Positions 36,001-46,263 of a DNA stretch of 64,000 bases are shown here, piece after piece (the first letter of the stretch is position 1; each line of letters begins with the position of its first letter). The translations under genes were made by a program, and so were the position numbers. The notes below the pieces were generated by a model. It saw only the letters and a list, made by a program, of their open reading frames with translations, was not told the origin of the DNA and searched no databases. This DNA is from Auanema rhodensis (taxonomy: Eukaryota; Nematoda; Chromadorea; Rhabditida; Rhabditidae): contig OZ059894.1 of NCBI GenBank assembly GCA_964057225.1, forward strand, positions 11,480,131 through 11,544,130, written 5' to 3'.

Positions 36001-36290
36001 CGCAATATAGGGCGGGAACTGGGCTCTCTCGGAGATAGAGGTGAGATCACCACAGTTTCCTCTATGATGCGGAGGCATCCTTCAGCTTTTTTCTGATGGC
36101 TTTTAACGGCCTTCAGATTGCTGGTGAGGCCACAGGCACGGCACTCAAATTCTACTCCGACCTCATGTTCTCTCCGAAGATGGCGGACGAGACCATTGTG
36201 GTCTGAGTAGGATCGCGGAATAGGAGCGCAGATTGAACAAGAAAAAGGGCTCTGAAGAGGCACCTTTAGCTTGTAAAGCCCTTGCTCCAT
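33012..36290 (-). CDS. Site-specific non-LTR retrotransposon protein, 1,092 aa (copy 2)
   Basis: A multifunctional protein that would nick U2 DNA and reverse-transcribe its own RNA onto the nick. Zinc finger 1: C18-X2-C21-X15-H37-X4-H42. Zinc finger 2: C50-X2-C53-X11-H65-X6-C72. A charged linker spans about 75-250. The reverse transcriptase spans about 305-600: PGADGLRYSHWKK at 326-338, AWLDLANAFG at 451-460 (D454), VLQGSPLSPILFN at 511-523, YADD at 552-555 (D554, D555). C-terminal knuckle: C911-X2-C914-X8-H923-X4-C928. The restriction-like endonuclease has RPD at 972-974, D989 in DVTVSYE, and K1011-Y1012. All catalytic residues expected for R2-type enzymes are visible. I saw no apurinic-type endonuclease, RNase H or protease domain. 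The ATG is the first in frame after an upstream in-frame TAA. It is probably transcribed from the U2 promoter. The two-finger N-terminus suggests NeSL/Utopia affinity. Confidence 0.95.
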   Translation of the reverse strand: MEQGLYKLKVPLQSPFSCSICAPIPRSYSDHNGLVRHLRREHEVGVEFECRACGLTSNLKAVKSHQKKAEGCLRIIEETVVISPLSPREPSSRPILRRIRNTRPPGTRTTTPPVEERTMEETSSSGQEQGSPSTVRLFEAPILDLSPEAEVSPLPRESEIFNEIRVPSTEPSFADPDPNRNSENIWVDRIKKVVCKSELEQVLEELVDTIRKSLDIMIKVPNFRQRRRPHTQPEEDQKTQAMKIQKLWRANKKKAFRQLLGEQSETCTIPSADVEKHFLSVHSSQGPALPITVTRPDLPTSTDPLEGVFTPLEVWERIRRCSDTAPGADGLRYSHWKKFDQGGHILAAIFNTVHKLGHIPFSWKESTTVLIHKKGDKADINNWRPIALSCTIGKTYSACLTHRLLTWARAEKRLSPSQKGFVAKAGCMEHNFLLQSTIADAKRKREKIAIAWLDLANAFGSLPHETLLDVLRWSGMAEASISRVRALYTDASTRIQTGSGLTSTIPVHAGVLQGSPLSPILFNLAIEPLIKTILETSTGYKLHNHNIAVLAYADDLALVSSSSEDLQKMLDAASNAANFTGLTFKPAKCATLTIDKGKISTASYMLQSCFLPALSKFDSYSHLGIPTGMHLHKSAVPTVNIMSQHLEKIDKSLLAEWQKADAVRTFLMPCLNFHMTNGHVPKSKLVAFDKELKRCARRWMHYPPNASAEPIYLPTNYGGLGLSRLQHLSDVCEVTHAYQLLKSSDLVVADIAHQDSIKVASKRIKRQASNDETAAYYNGSVDGIFDTETSDVSSIWTRVRVAMRQLKKLINANWTCLESGLELNLNNQLLTPSLCHRSLRRALWLKDLRILLQKPDQGKVFDVTMLNKASNHFMAKGDFIRFADWRFIHKARLNTLQLNGCRRHGEGNKQCRRCSYPNETAAHVLGHCHFHTRAIQLRHNNIVDRLIKALPEPKNGEVYTNQPLPGINSTLRPDIVVVDHDAKHCSIVDVTVSYENRRQAMIAARMIKERKYADIASQYQCLGYKTSVEAYVVGMLGTMDPLNVQALRSLKISSHYNRLMEKLVVADTIKWARNIYVEHVSGVRQYEEEIIH

Positions 36291-36342
36291 CTCTAGCAGA
36301 TCTAAAGACTTACGTAGTACAGTTGCAATATCGATTTAGCCA

Positions 36343-36400
36343 TTAACCTTATTGTGAACCAATGGAACACATATCGAAGGTTAATTCGATAAGAACGATT
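36343..36400 (-). repeat. 58-bp U2 duplication (nt 39-96) between tandem elements
   Basis: Separates copy 2 (left) from copy 3 (right). It serves as the 5'-side duplication of copy 2 and the 3'-side target remnant of copy 3, showing that copy 3 entered the regenerated target upstream of copy 2. Confidence 0.95.
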
Positions 36401-39400
36401 AATGGTTTATTGAATAACTAATGTTATGATACAATAAATAACCAATAAAAAAGAGCCCAGAATCGGGGAGACGGTATTACCAGTACAACTTAAAACAGCA
36501 AGTAATTAAAAAGTACATAATAAGACACATTGCCAACAGAGGCTAAAACGACTCAAGAGTCGGGGGAGTGGGTTAAAAAAAATGAACAAAAAAATGAATA
36601 TTAAAGCAGAACAATGAGAAATCAAGTGCCGCTATGATCAAACAATTTGAGTGCCTACGGCAATGATGTTAAAAATAAACAACAAAATACATGTACCAAT
36701 GAAGGTCAGAAAGAAAGAAACAAAAGACAAAAATAAGTAATACAAAAAGTAAATACATTACAATCAAATCACAAACAAGTCAATTGATAATTTCTTCTTC
36801 ATATTGCCTTACACCAGAAACATGTTCCACGTAGATATTCCTGGCCCACTTGATGGTATCGGCGACGACGAGCTTCTCCATTAGCCGGTTGTAGTGGCTG
36901 CTGATCTTGAGTGATCGGAGGGCTTGTCCGTTGAGCGGGTCCATAGTTCCAAGCATTCCTACGACATATGCTTCTACACTAGTCTTATAACCAAGACATT
37001 GGTATTGGCTGGCTATGTCAGCATATTTCCTCTCCTTTATCATACGCGCGGCTATCATGGCTTGACGGCGGTTTTCATAGCTCACTGTAACATCAACGAT
37101 ACTACAGTGTTTTGCGTCATGATCGACCACTACTATGTCAGGTCGGAGTGTACTATTAATGCCAGGAAGAGGCTGGTTAGTGTAAACTTCTCCGTTTTTA
37201 GGCTCTGGCAGGGCTTTGATAAGACGGTCCACGATGTTGTTGTGGCGGAGTTGGATTGCTCTCGTGTGAGAGTGGCAGTGTCCAAGAACATGTGCAGCAG
37301 TTTCGTTGGAGTAACTACACCTGCGGCACTGTTTGTTTCCTTCTCCGTGTCTTCTACAGCCATTGAGCTGGAGAGTATTGAGTCGAGCCTTGTGGATGAA
37401 TCGCCAATCAGCAAACCGTATGAAATCTCCCTTCGCCATAAAGTGATTGGACGCTTTGTTGAGCATTGTGACATCAAAGACTTTCCCTTGATCCGGTTTT
37501 TGAAGAAGGATCCGAAGGTCTTTCAGCCATAATGCACGTCGCAGGCTTCTGTGGCATAGTGAAGGTGTTAACAGTTGGTTGTTTAGATTGAGTTCTAAAC
37601 CACTTTCGAGGCATGTCCAGTTAGCGTTGATGAGTTTCTTGAGTTGACGCATCGCTACTCTTACTCTAGTCCAGATGGAGGAAACATCAGATGTTTCGGT
37701 GTCGAAAATGCCATCAACGGAACCGTTGTAATATGCAGCTGTCTCATCGTTACTGGCTTGACGTTTAATCCTTTTTGATGCTACTTTTTTTGAGTCTTGA
37801 TGCGCAATATCAGCTACTACAAGATCAGATGACTTCAAAAGTTGGTAGGCATGAGTGACTTCACAGACGTCTGACAGGTGTTGGAGTCGAGAGAGACCAA
37901 GTCCGCCGTAGTTAGTTGGCAGGTAGATTGGTTCAGCACTGGCGTTTGGAGGATAGTGCATCCATCTACGGGCACAGCGTTTGAGTTCTTTGTCAAAGGC
38001 GACTAGTTTACTCTTTGGGACGTGGCCATTCGTCATATGAAAATTAAGGCAGGGCATCAGGAAGGTGCGTACTGCGTCAGCTTTCTGCCATTCAGCAAGT
38101 AAGGATTTGTCAATTTTTTCCAAGTGTTGACTCATAATATTCACTGTTGGAACCGCAGACTTATGTAAATGCATTCCAGTAGGGATTCCCAGGTGGGAGT
38201 AGCTGTCGAATTTGCTGAGAGCGGGTAGAGAGGAGCTCTGTAGCATGTATGAGGCTGTTGATATTTTCCCTTTGTCGATCGTCAAGGTGGCGCATTTCGC
38301 TGGTTTGAAGGTCAAGCCTGTGAAATTAGCCGCATTTGATGCTGCGTCCAACATTTTCTGTAGATCTTCTGATGATGAGGAGACCAGGGCAAGGTCATCG
38401 GCGTACGCTAGCACAGCGATGTTGTGGTTGTGTAGCTTATAGCCAGTAGAGGATTCCAAGATGGTTTTAATTAGAGGTTCAATGGCAAGGTTGAACAGGA
38501 TCGGAGATAGTGGGGATCCTTGTAACACACCTGCATGAACTGGAATGGTCGATGTGAGTCCGGAGCCTGTCTGGATTCTTGTAGAGGCATCTGTGTATAG
38601 AGCTCGTACTCGGGATATTGAGGCTTCAGCCACTCCTGACCATCTTAGAACGTCTAGCAGAGTTTCGTGTGGCAGCGATCCAAAAGCGTTTGCGAGATCA
38701 AGCCAAGCAATTGCAATTTTCTCACGTTTACGTTTAGCGTCCGCAATGGTACTTTGCAACATAAAGTTGTGTTCCATGCATCCAGCTTTGGCCACAAAGC
38801 CCTTTTGGGAGGGAGAAAGTCTTTTTTCTGCTCTTGCCCATGTTAGCAGTCGATGCGTAAGACAAGCTGAGTACGTCTTACCAATTGTGCACGAAAGTGC
38901 TATTGGTCGCCAGTTGTTAATGTCAGCTTTATCACCTTTCTTATGGATGAGGACGGTGGTCGACTCTTTCCAGGAAAAAGGGATGTGTCCTAGCTTGTGT
39001 ACGGTGTTAAATATCGCTGCTAATATGTGACCTCCTTGGTCAAATTTCTTCCAGTGCGAGTATCGAAGTCCATCAGCTCCTGGAGCCGTATCGCTGCAAC
39101 GTCGTATGCGTTCCCAGACTTCCAAAGGGGTGAAAACACCTTCTAATGGGTCGGTACTAGCTGGCAAATCCGGTCTGGTGACTGTGATGGGGAGGGCTGG
39201 GCCTTGACTGCTGTGAACAGAAAGGAAATGTTTTTCAACCTCTGCAGATGGTATGGTGCAGGTTTCACTTTGTTCTCCGAGCAGTTGTCGAAAGGCTTTC
39301 TTCTTGTTGGCCCTCCAGAGCTTCTGGAGCTTCATCGCCTGGGTTTTTTGGTCTTCCTCAGGTTGTGTGTGTGGTCGGCGCCTTTGTCGGAAGTTGGGAA

Positions 39401-40110
39401 CTTTGATCATAATGTCAAGAGACTTTCTGATTGCGTCTACCAACTCTTCCAGGACCTGCTCGAGCTCACTTTTGCACACAACCTTTTTAATTCTATCCAC
39501 CCAAGTATTTTCAGAGTTTCTATTCGGATCAGGGTCGGCAAAAAATGGTTCTGTACTCGAAACCCTGATCTCGTTGAATATTTCACTCTCTCGCGGAAGG
39601 GGGGAAACTTCGGCCTCTGGGGACAAGTCCAGAATTGGGGCCTCAAACAAGCGTACCGTTGATGGAGATCCTTGTTCCTGTCCACTGGATGATGTTTCCT
39701 CCATTGTACGCTCCTCCACGGGCGGGGTGGTCGTCCTTGTGCCTGGTGGGCGGGTGTTCCTGATCCTCCGCAATATAGGGCGGGAACTGGGCTCTCTCGG
39801 AGATAGAGGTGAGATCACCACAGTTTCCTCTATGATGCGGAGGCATCCTTCAGCTTTTTTCTGATGGCTTTTAACGGCCTTCAGATTGCTGGTGAGGCCA
39901 CAGGCACGGCACTCAAATTCTACTCCGACCTCATGTTCTCTCCGAAGATGGCGGACGAGACCATTGTGGTCTGAGTAGGATCGCGGAATAGGAGCGCAGA
40001 TTGAACAAGAAAAAGGGCTCTGAAGAGGCACCTTTAGCTTGTAAAGCCCTTGCTCCATCTCTAGCAGATCTAAAGACTTACGTAGTACAGTTGCAATATC
40101 GATTTAGCCA
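36401..40110 (-). mobile_element. U2-inserted Utopia-like retrotransposon, copy 3 (complete, 3,710 bp)
   Basis: Same layout as copy 2: 5' UTR 40059-40110 (52 nt) and 3' UTR 36401-36779 (379 nt). The 18-bp length difference lies in the A-rich 3' UTR. Right-hand duplication 40111-40168. It belongs with copy 4 in a subfamily distinct from copies 1 and 2, for example tccgttgagc at 36928 versus tacgttgagc in copy 2. By insertion order it is younger at this locus than copy 2. Confidence 0.94.
36780..40058 (-). CDS. Site-specific non-LTR retrotransposon protein, 1,092 aa (copy 3)
   Basis: Full-length and uninterrupted. It differs from the copy 2 protein at about 17 of 1,092 residues, none in the zinc ligands, the RT aspartates (454, 554, 555) or the endonuclease residues (D974, D989, K1011). 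Differences include SCFLP to SSSLP near 608, I757K, P917S, F930S and V1044G. Two copies with all catalytic residues and open frames but measurable divergence suggest that purifying selection has acted on the family and that either could be active. Confidence 0.95.
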   Translation of the reverse strand: MEQGLYKLKVPLQSPFSCSICAPIPRSYSDHNGLVRHLRREHEVGVEFECRACGLTSNLKAVKSHQKKAEGCLRIIEETVVISPLSPREPSSRPILRRIRNTRPPGTRTTTPPVEERTMEETSSSGQEQGSPSTVRLFEAPILDLSPEAEVSPLPRESEIFNEIRVSSTEPFFADPDPNRNSENTWVDRIKKVVCKSELEQVLEELVDAIRKSLDIMIKVPNFRQRRRPHTQPEEDQKTQAMKLQKLWRANKKKAFRQLLGEQSETCTIPSAEVEKHFLSVHSSQGPALPITVTRPDLPASTDPLEGVFTPLEVWERIRRCSDTAPGADGLRYSHWKKFDQGGHILAAIFNTVHKLGHIPFSWKESTTVLIHKKGDKADINNWRPIALSCTIGKTYSACLTHRLLTWARAEKRLSPSQKGFVAKAGCMEHNFMLQSTIADAKRKREKIAIAWLDLANAFGSLPHETLLDVLRWSGVAEASISRVRALYTDASTRIQTGSGLTSTIPVHAGVLQGSPLSPILFNLAIEPLIKTILESSTGYKLHNHNIAVLAYADDLALVSSSSEDLQKMLDAASNAANFTGLTFKPAKCATLTIDKGKISTASYMLQSSSLPALSKFDSYSHLGIPTGMHLHKSAVPTVNIMSQHLEKIDKSLLAEWQKADAVRTFLMPCLNFHMTNGHVPKSKLVAFDKELKRCARRWMHYPPNASAEPIYLPTNYGGLGLSRLQHLSDVCEVTHAYQLLKSSDLVVADIAHQDSKKVASKRIKRQASNDETAAYYNGSVDGIFDTETSDVSSIWTRVRVAMRQLKKLINANWTCLESGLELNLNNQLLTPSLCHRSLRRALWLKDLRILLQKPDQGKVFDVTMLNKASNHFMAKGDFIRFADWRFIHKARLNTLQLNGCRRHGEGNKQCRRCSYSNETAAHVLGHCHSHTRAIQLRHNNIVDRLIKALPEPKNGEVYTNQPLPGINSTLRPDIVVVDHDAKHCSIVDVTVSYENRRQAMIAARMIKERKYADIASQYQCLGYKTSVEAYVVGMLGTMDPLNGQALRSLKISSHYNRLMEKLVVADTIKWARNIYVEHVSGVRQYEEEIIN

Positions 40111-40206
40111 TTAACCTTATTGTGAACCAATGGAACACATATCGAAGGTTAATTCGATAAGAACGATTACTACACTTTGATCTTAGCCAAAAGGCCGAGA
40201 AGCGAT
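40111..40206 (-). pseudogene. U2 snRNA unit 13, 5' part (nt 1-96)
   Basis: Promoter-linked U2 fragment upstream of copy 3; 40111-40168 is the outer copy of the 58-bp duplication. The insertion site at nt 38/39 is whole again here, so the locus can still accept insertions. Confidence 0.95.
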
Positions 40207-40648
40207 ACAGCATAGCCATGAGTATCAAAGACATCAAGCAAATGTATCGTACTTGTTACGAGTGCACTCTCTCATTTGAATATAAAAGTGTGGTTTGACA
40301 ATCTTGACTGTACAGGTCATAAATGGCTCATATAAACTGTGGATTTACTCAACTTTTGGACTTATTTTTTTCTTATTCGAAGCGCTGCACTTTTTTCTAT
40401 TCTTTTTATTCAAATACTTGTATATAGTTTTATATGTACGGTTGCAAAGTTTCCGAATATTTTATATATTTTTATACAATAATTAGGAGAAGGTTAATAC
40501 AATGAAATCTCCCAACTTTACAGTGTTTGTATTGCTTACAGTATCTAGAACAACCACTCTTGTAATATTAGAGCACATATCAATCAACAACTTTTTCTAG
40601 TTATCAAAGCTTTTTTATTTCTTCAAGATATTTCAAATAAAATATAAA

Positions 40649-40767
40649 AGCTTACGACACCCGGGATTCCCAAGCCGTCTCCGATCCAAGTACTAACCGG
40701 GCCCAACGTTGCTTGACTTGCCAGATCGGACGGGATGGCGTACTTTCAACGTGGTATGGTCGTAAGC
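40649..40767 (-). rRNA. 5S rRNA, unit 13 copy A
   Basis: A-type flanks. Confidence 0.96.
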
Positions 40768-41008
40768 AATGTTATATTCTTCATTATCAGTTATATCACT
40801 CTAAATCTTGTTGTTAATAGTTAGGACCACAAAGAAAACAACAGGAACAGTAACAAATGAAATGCCCAAACTTTACAGTGTTCGAGTTATTTACAGTATC
40901 TAAGACTACCTCTGTCGTGTTATTAGAGCAAACATTCGATTAACAACAACTTTTTTTTAGTTATCAAAGCTTTTTTATTTCTTCAAAAAATTTCAAATAA
41001 AATATAAA

Positions 41009-41127
41009 AGCTTACGACACCCGGGATTCCCAAGCCGTCTCCGATCCAAGTACTAACCGGGCCCAACGTTGCTTGACTTGCCAGATCGGACGGGATGGCG
41101 TACTTTCAACGTGGTATGGTCGTAAGC
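41009..41127 (-). rRNA. 5S rRNA, unit 13 copy B
   Basis: B-type flanks. Confidence 0.96.
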
Positions 41128-41269
41128 AATGTCATATTCTTCATTATCAGTTATATCACTCTAAATCTTGTTGTTAATAGATACGACCACAAAGAAAACA
41201 ACAGGAACAGTAACAATAACAAAAAAAATTTTTTTTTCACCTATGTGTCTAAAGGTTAGCCATGTATCC

Positions 41270-41315
<46 letters not shown>

Positions 41316-42492
41316 ACAGTAAAAAGTCCAATCAAGAGAGAAATTTTTTCAACACATAGTTTTTTTTTTTTTAAATATCATTGTTTTTCCTCATAACTCG
41401 GTTTAAACTCGTTCTAACCCGTTGAAATACGTCTAGAAAGTCTTTATAACATGCATATGTATGATAGAACTTCATATTTATTGTAATAGAAAATTTTATT
41501 TTCAGACGTCTTGGTTAACAATGATATGTTTTACCCCCTTATAATTTTTATCATAATGTTCCTTATACGGAACGCTCAATGAAACTTGCTTCCAGAAAAA
41601 TTTCTTTCTATTTTTTCTTCATATGTACGTAGATACTATAGAGAACTATGATAGAAAACTTTAACATTCACGAAATCATCATTTCTCATTACGCTACGGA
41701 GGTTTAAAAAGCTGTGTTTTACCTTATAATAGACCGGAAAACCCTTGTGTTAAAACTGGACCGTTTTTACACATATAAAAATGTCCCGTATTCGGGACCC
41801 TAATGTAACTTTTGATTCCCTATATTTTTTTTCATGAAATTTACAATCTACTGTAGAAAGAAGAATTATTTTTATAAAAACTGTAAATTTTTGAAAAATG
41901 AAAACAAAACGAAAACAAAAACAACTTTTTTTTGAACATTTTCTCACACAAGGGTCCCCCCTTACCTACTTTTTTTCTCATTACTCGTTTCAACCTCATC
42001 CGATCACTCTGCAAACATGTTTAATCGTTCTAACTTGTTGAAATACGTCTTAAAAGTCTAAACAACATGCATATGCATAATAGAAACCACCCGAATAGGC
42101 CCCCACGCACTAAACGAGATATATACATTACCAGTATAGTAATAGAACACATATTGAAGATTAATTCGATAAGAACAATTTATTGACGTAGAGAATGTTT
42201 GTTCCGAAAAACTACAATATTAAACTATAAAAGTAACAAAAGCGTAGAGGCAGCAAAGACATGAATAAACATAAATGTAAATACAGAATTACCAGGTAGT
42301 ACATAAGTATGACAAAAAATTATAAGAAAGCCATGAAAATAGAAGGTTTGTGAACAAATGAGAGGTACATCTTTGATCGTATAGTCATTTCTAAACCGTT
42401 CGTATGCTGCAGCATCGTCATAAGCGTCACTCAAGTTGAATTTCCATGTGTACTACACGATTTTCATTCTTATTGTTACATTCTTTCCCTGA

Positions 42493-42681
42493 GGGAATGG
42501 GCCGTTCCCGCCAGCAGTGCAAGAGCGGGTCGACCCGTGAGGTGGAGCTAGCAAGCCAGCATCTACCTCAAGTCTCAAAAATCGGTTAACCTTATTGTGA
42601 ACCAATGGAACACATATCGAAGGTTAATTCGATAAGAACGATTACTACACTTTGATCTTAGCCAAAAGGCCGAGAAGCGAT
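42493..42681 (-). ncRNA. U2 snRNA, unit 14
   Basis: Intact 189-nt copy. Confidence 0.96.
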
Positions 42682-43123
42682 ACAGCATAGCCATGAGTAT
42701 CAAAGACATCAAGCAAATGTATCGTACTTGTTACGAGTGCACTCTCTCATTTGAATATAAAAGTGTGGTTTGACAATCTTGACTGTACAGGTCATAAATG
42801 GCTCATATAAACTGTGGATTTACTCAACTTTTGGACTTATTTTTTTCTTATTCGAAGCGCTGCACTTTTTTCTATTCTTTTTATTCAAATACTTGTATAT
42901 AGTTTTATATGTACGGTTGCAAAGTTTCCGAATATTTTATATATTTTTATACAATAATTAGGAGAAGGTTAATACAATGAAATCTCCCAACTTTACAGTG
43001 TTTGTATTGCTTACAGTATCTAGAACAACCACTCTTGTAATATTAGAGCACATATCAATCAACAACTTTTTCTAGTTATCAAAGCTTTTTTATTTCTTCA
43101 AGATATTTCAAATAAAATATAAA

Positions 43124-43242
43124 AGCTTACGACACCCGGGATTCCCAAGCCGTCTCCGATCCAAGTACTAACCGGGCCCAACGTTGCTTGACTTGCCAGA
43201 TCGGACGGGATGGCGTACTTTCAACGTGGTATGGTCGTAAGC
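43124..43242 (-). rRNA. 5S rRNA, unit 14 copy A
   Basis: A-type flanks. Confidence 0.96.
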
Positions 43243-43483
43243 AATGTTATATTCTTCATTATCAGTTATATCACTCTAAATCTTGTTGTTAATAGTTAGG
43301 ACCACAAAGAAAACAACAGGAACAGTAACAAATGAAATGCCCAAACTTTACAGTGTTCGAGTTATTTACAGTATCTAAGACTACCTCTGTCGTGTTATTA
43401 GAGCAAACATTCGATTAACAACAACTTTTTTTTAGTTATCAAAGCTTTTTTATTTCTTCAAAAAATTTCAAATAAAATATAAA

Positions 43484-43602
43484 AGCTTACGACACCCGGG
43501 ATTCCCAAGCCGTCTCCGATCCAAGTACTAACCGGGCCCAACGTTGCTTGACTTGCCAGATCGGACGGGATGGCGTACTTTCAACGTGGTATGGTCGTAA
43601 GC
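43484..43602 (-). rRNA. 5S rRNA, unit 14 copy B
   Basis: B-type flanks. Confidence 0.96.
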
Positions 43603-43744
43603 AATGTCATATTCTTCATTATCAGTTATATCACTCTAAATCTTGTTGTTAATAGATACGACCACAAAGAAAACAACAGGAACAGTAACAATAACAAAAA
43701 AAATTTTTTTTTCACCTATGTGTCTAAAGGTTAGCCATGTATCC

Positions 43745-43792
<48 letters not shown>

Positions 43793-44969
43793 ACAGTAAA
43801 AAGTCCAATCAAGAGAGAAATTTTTTCAACACATAGTTGTTTTTTTTTTAAATATCATTGTTTTTCCTCATAACTCGGTTTAAACTCGTTCTAACCCGTT
43901 GAAATACGTCTAGAAAGTCTTTATAACATGCATATGTATGATAGAACTTCATATTTATTGTAATAGAAAATTTTATTTTCAGACGTCTTGGTTAACAATG
44001 ATATGTTTTACCCCCTTATAATTTTTATCATAATGTTCCTTATACGGAACGCTCAATGAAACTTGCTTCCAGAAAAATTTCTTTCTATTTTTTCTTCATA
44101 TGTACGTAGATACTATAGAGAACTATGATAGAAAACTTTAACATTCACGAAATCATCATTTCTCATTACGCTACGGAGGTTTAAAAAGCTGTGTTTTACC
44201 TTATAATAGACCGGAAAACCCTTGTGTTAAAACTGGACCGTTTTTACACATATAAAAATGTCCCGTATTCGGGACCCTAATGTAACTTTTGATTCCCTAT
44301 ATTTTTTTTCATGAAATTTACAATCTACTGTAGAAAGAAGAATTATTTTTATAAAAACTGTAAATTTTTGAAAAATGAAAACAAAACGAAAACAAAAACA
44401 ACTTTTTTTTGAACATTTTCTCACACAAGGGTCCCCCCTTACCTACTTTTTTTCTCATTACTCGTTTCAACCTCATCCGATCACTCTGCAAACATGTTTA
44501 ATCGTTCTAACTTGTTGAAATACGTCTTAAAAGTCTAAACAACATGCATATGCATAATAGAAACCACCCGAATAGGCCCCCACGCACTAAACGAGATATA
44601 TACATTACCAGTATAGTAATAGAACACATATTGAAGATTAATTCGATAAGAACAATTTATTGACGTAGAGAATGTTTGTTCCGAAAAACTACAATATTAA
44701 ACTATAAAAGTAACAAAAGCGTAGAGGCAGCAAAGACATGAATAAACATAAATGTAAATACAGAATTACCAGGTAGTACATAAGTATGACAAAAAATTAT
44801 AAGAAAGCCATGAAAATAGAAGGTTTGTGAACAAATGAGAGGTACATCTTTGATCGTATAGTCATTTCTAAACCGTTCGTATGCTGCAGCATCGTCATAA
44901 GCGTCACTCAAGTTGAATTTCCATGTGTACTACACGATTTTCATTCTTATTGTTACATTCTTTCCCTGA

Positions 44970-45158
44970 GGGAATGGGCCGTTCCCGCCAGCAGTGCAAG
45001 AGCGGGTCGACCCGTGAGGTGGAGCTAGCAAGCCAGCATCTACCTCAAGTCTCAAAAATCGGTTAACCTTATTGTGAACCAATGGAACACATATCGAAGG
45101 TTAATTCGATAAGAACGATTACTACACTTTGATCTTAGCCAAAAGGCCGAGAAGCGAT
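44970..45158 (-). ncRNA. U2 snRNA, unit 15
   Basis: Intact 189-nt copy. Confidence 0.96.
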
Positions 45159-45600
45159 ACAGCATAGCCATGAGTATCAAAGACATCAAGCAAATGTATC
45201 GTACTTGTTACGAGTGCACTCTCTCATTTGAATATAAAAGTGTGGTTTGACAATCTTGACTGTACAGGTCATAAATGGCTCATATAAACTGTGGATTTAC
45301 TCAACTTTTGGACTTATTTTTTTCTTATTCGAAGCGCTGCACTTTTTTCTATTCTTTTTATTCAAATACTTGTATATAGTTTTATATGTACGGTTGCAAA
45401 GTTTCCGAATATTTTATATATTTTTATACAATAATTAGGAGAAGGTTAATACAATGAAATCTCCCAACTTTACAGTGTTTGTATTGCTTACAGTATCTAG
45501 AACAACCACTCTTGTAATATTAGAGCACATATCAATCAACAACTTTTTCTAGTTATCAAAGCTTTTTTATTTCTTCAAGATATTTCAAATAAAATATAAA

Positions 45601-45719
45601 AGCTTACGACACCCGGGATTCCCAAGCCGTCTCCGATCCAAGTACTAACCGGGCCCAACGTTGCTTGACTTGCCAGATCGGACGGGATGGCGTACTTTCA
45701 ACGTGGTATGGTCGTAAGC
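45601..45719 (-). rRNA. 5S rRNA, unit 15 copy A
   Basis: A-type flanks. Confidence 0.96.
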
Positions 45720-45960
45720 AATGTTATATTCTTCATTATCAGTTATATCACTCTAAATCTTGTTGTTAATAGTTAGGACCACAAAGAAAACAACAGGAAC
45801 AGTAACAAATGAAATGCCCAAACTTTACAGTGTTCGAGTTATTTACAGTATCTAAGACTACCTCTGTCGTGTTATTAGAGCAAACATTCGATTAACAACA
45901 ACTTTTTTTTAGTTATCAAAGCTTTTTTATTTCTTCAAAAAATTTCAAATAAAATATAAA

Positions 45961-46079
45961 AGCTTACGACACCCGGGATTCCCAAGCCGTCTCCGATCCA
46001 AGTACTAACCGGGCCCAACGTTGCTTGACTTGCCAGATCGGACGGGATGGCGTACTTTCAACGTGGTATGGTCGTAAGC
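45961..46079 (-). rRNA. 5S rRNA, unit 15 copy B
   Basis: B-type flanks. Confidence 0.96.
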
Positions 46080-46221
46080 AATGTCATATTCTTCATTATC
46101 AGTTATATCACTCTAAATCTTGTTGTTAATAGATACGACCACAAAGAAAACAACAGGAACAGTAACAATAACAAAAAAAATTTTTTTTTCACCTATGTGT
46201 CTAAAGGTTAGCCATGTATCC

Positions 46222-46263
<42 letters not shown>

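Larger units (their letters stand above)
32615..36342 (-). mobile_element. U2-inserted Utopia-like retrotransposon, copy 2 (complete, 3,728 bp)
   Basis: Complete element: 52-nt 5' UTR (36291-36342), one ORF, 397-nt 3' UTR (32615-33011) ending TTCAATAAACCATT at the U2 junction. It has no poly(A) tail and no terminal repeats. It is flanked by 58-bp duplications of U2 nt 39-96 (32557-32614 and 36343-36400). U2-specific insertion and the single-ORF RLE layout fit the Utopia lineage (NeSL-related); Keno is another published U2-targeting family, so clade placement needs an RT tree. Nearly identical to copy 1. Confidence 0.93.
32464..42492 (-). repeat. Array unit 13 with two tandem retrotransposons
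   Basis: Removing both elements and two 58-bp duplications leaves 2,475 bp, a standard unit. Two 5S genes; TA tract 41273-41313 (41 bp); T-run variant near 41360 shared with unit 9; decayed U2 fragment 42143-42180. Gene-less: 40207-40648, 41128-42492. Confidence 0.93.
42493..44969 (-). repeat. Array unit 14 (2,477 bp)
   Basis: Two 5S genes; TA tract 43748-43790 (43 bp); decayed U2 fragment 44620-44657. Gene-less: 42682-43123, 43603-44969. Confidence 0.92.

Noticed and set aside
33156-36096. Plus-strand ORFs of 60-203 codons opposite the retrotransposon gene
   Set aside because: They are antisense shadows of the 1,092-codon ORF, and the same ones appear opposite each copy.
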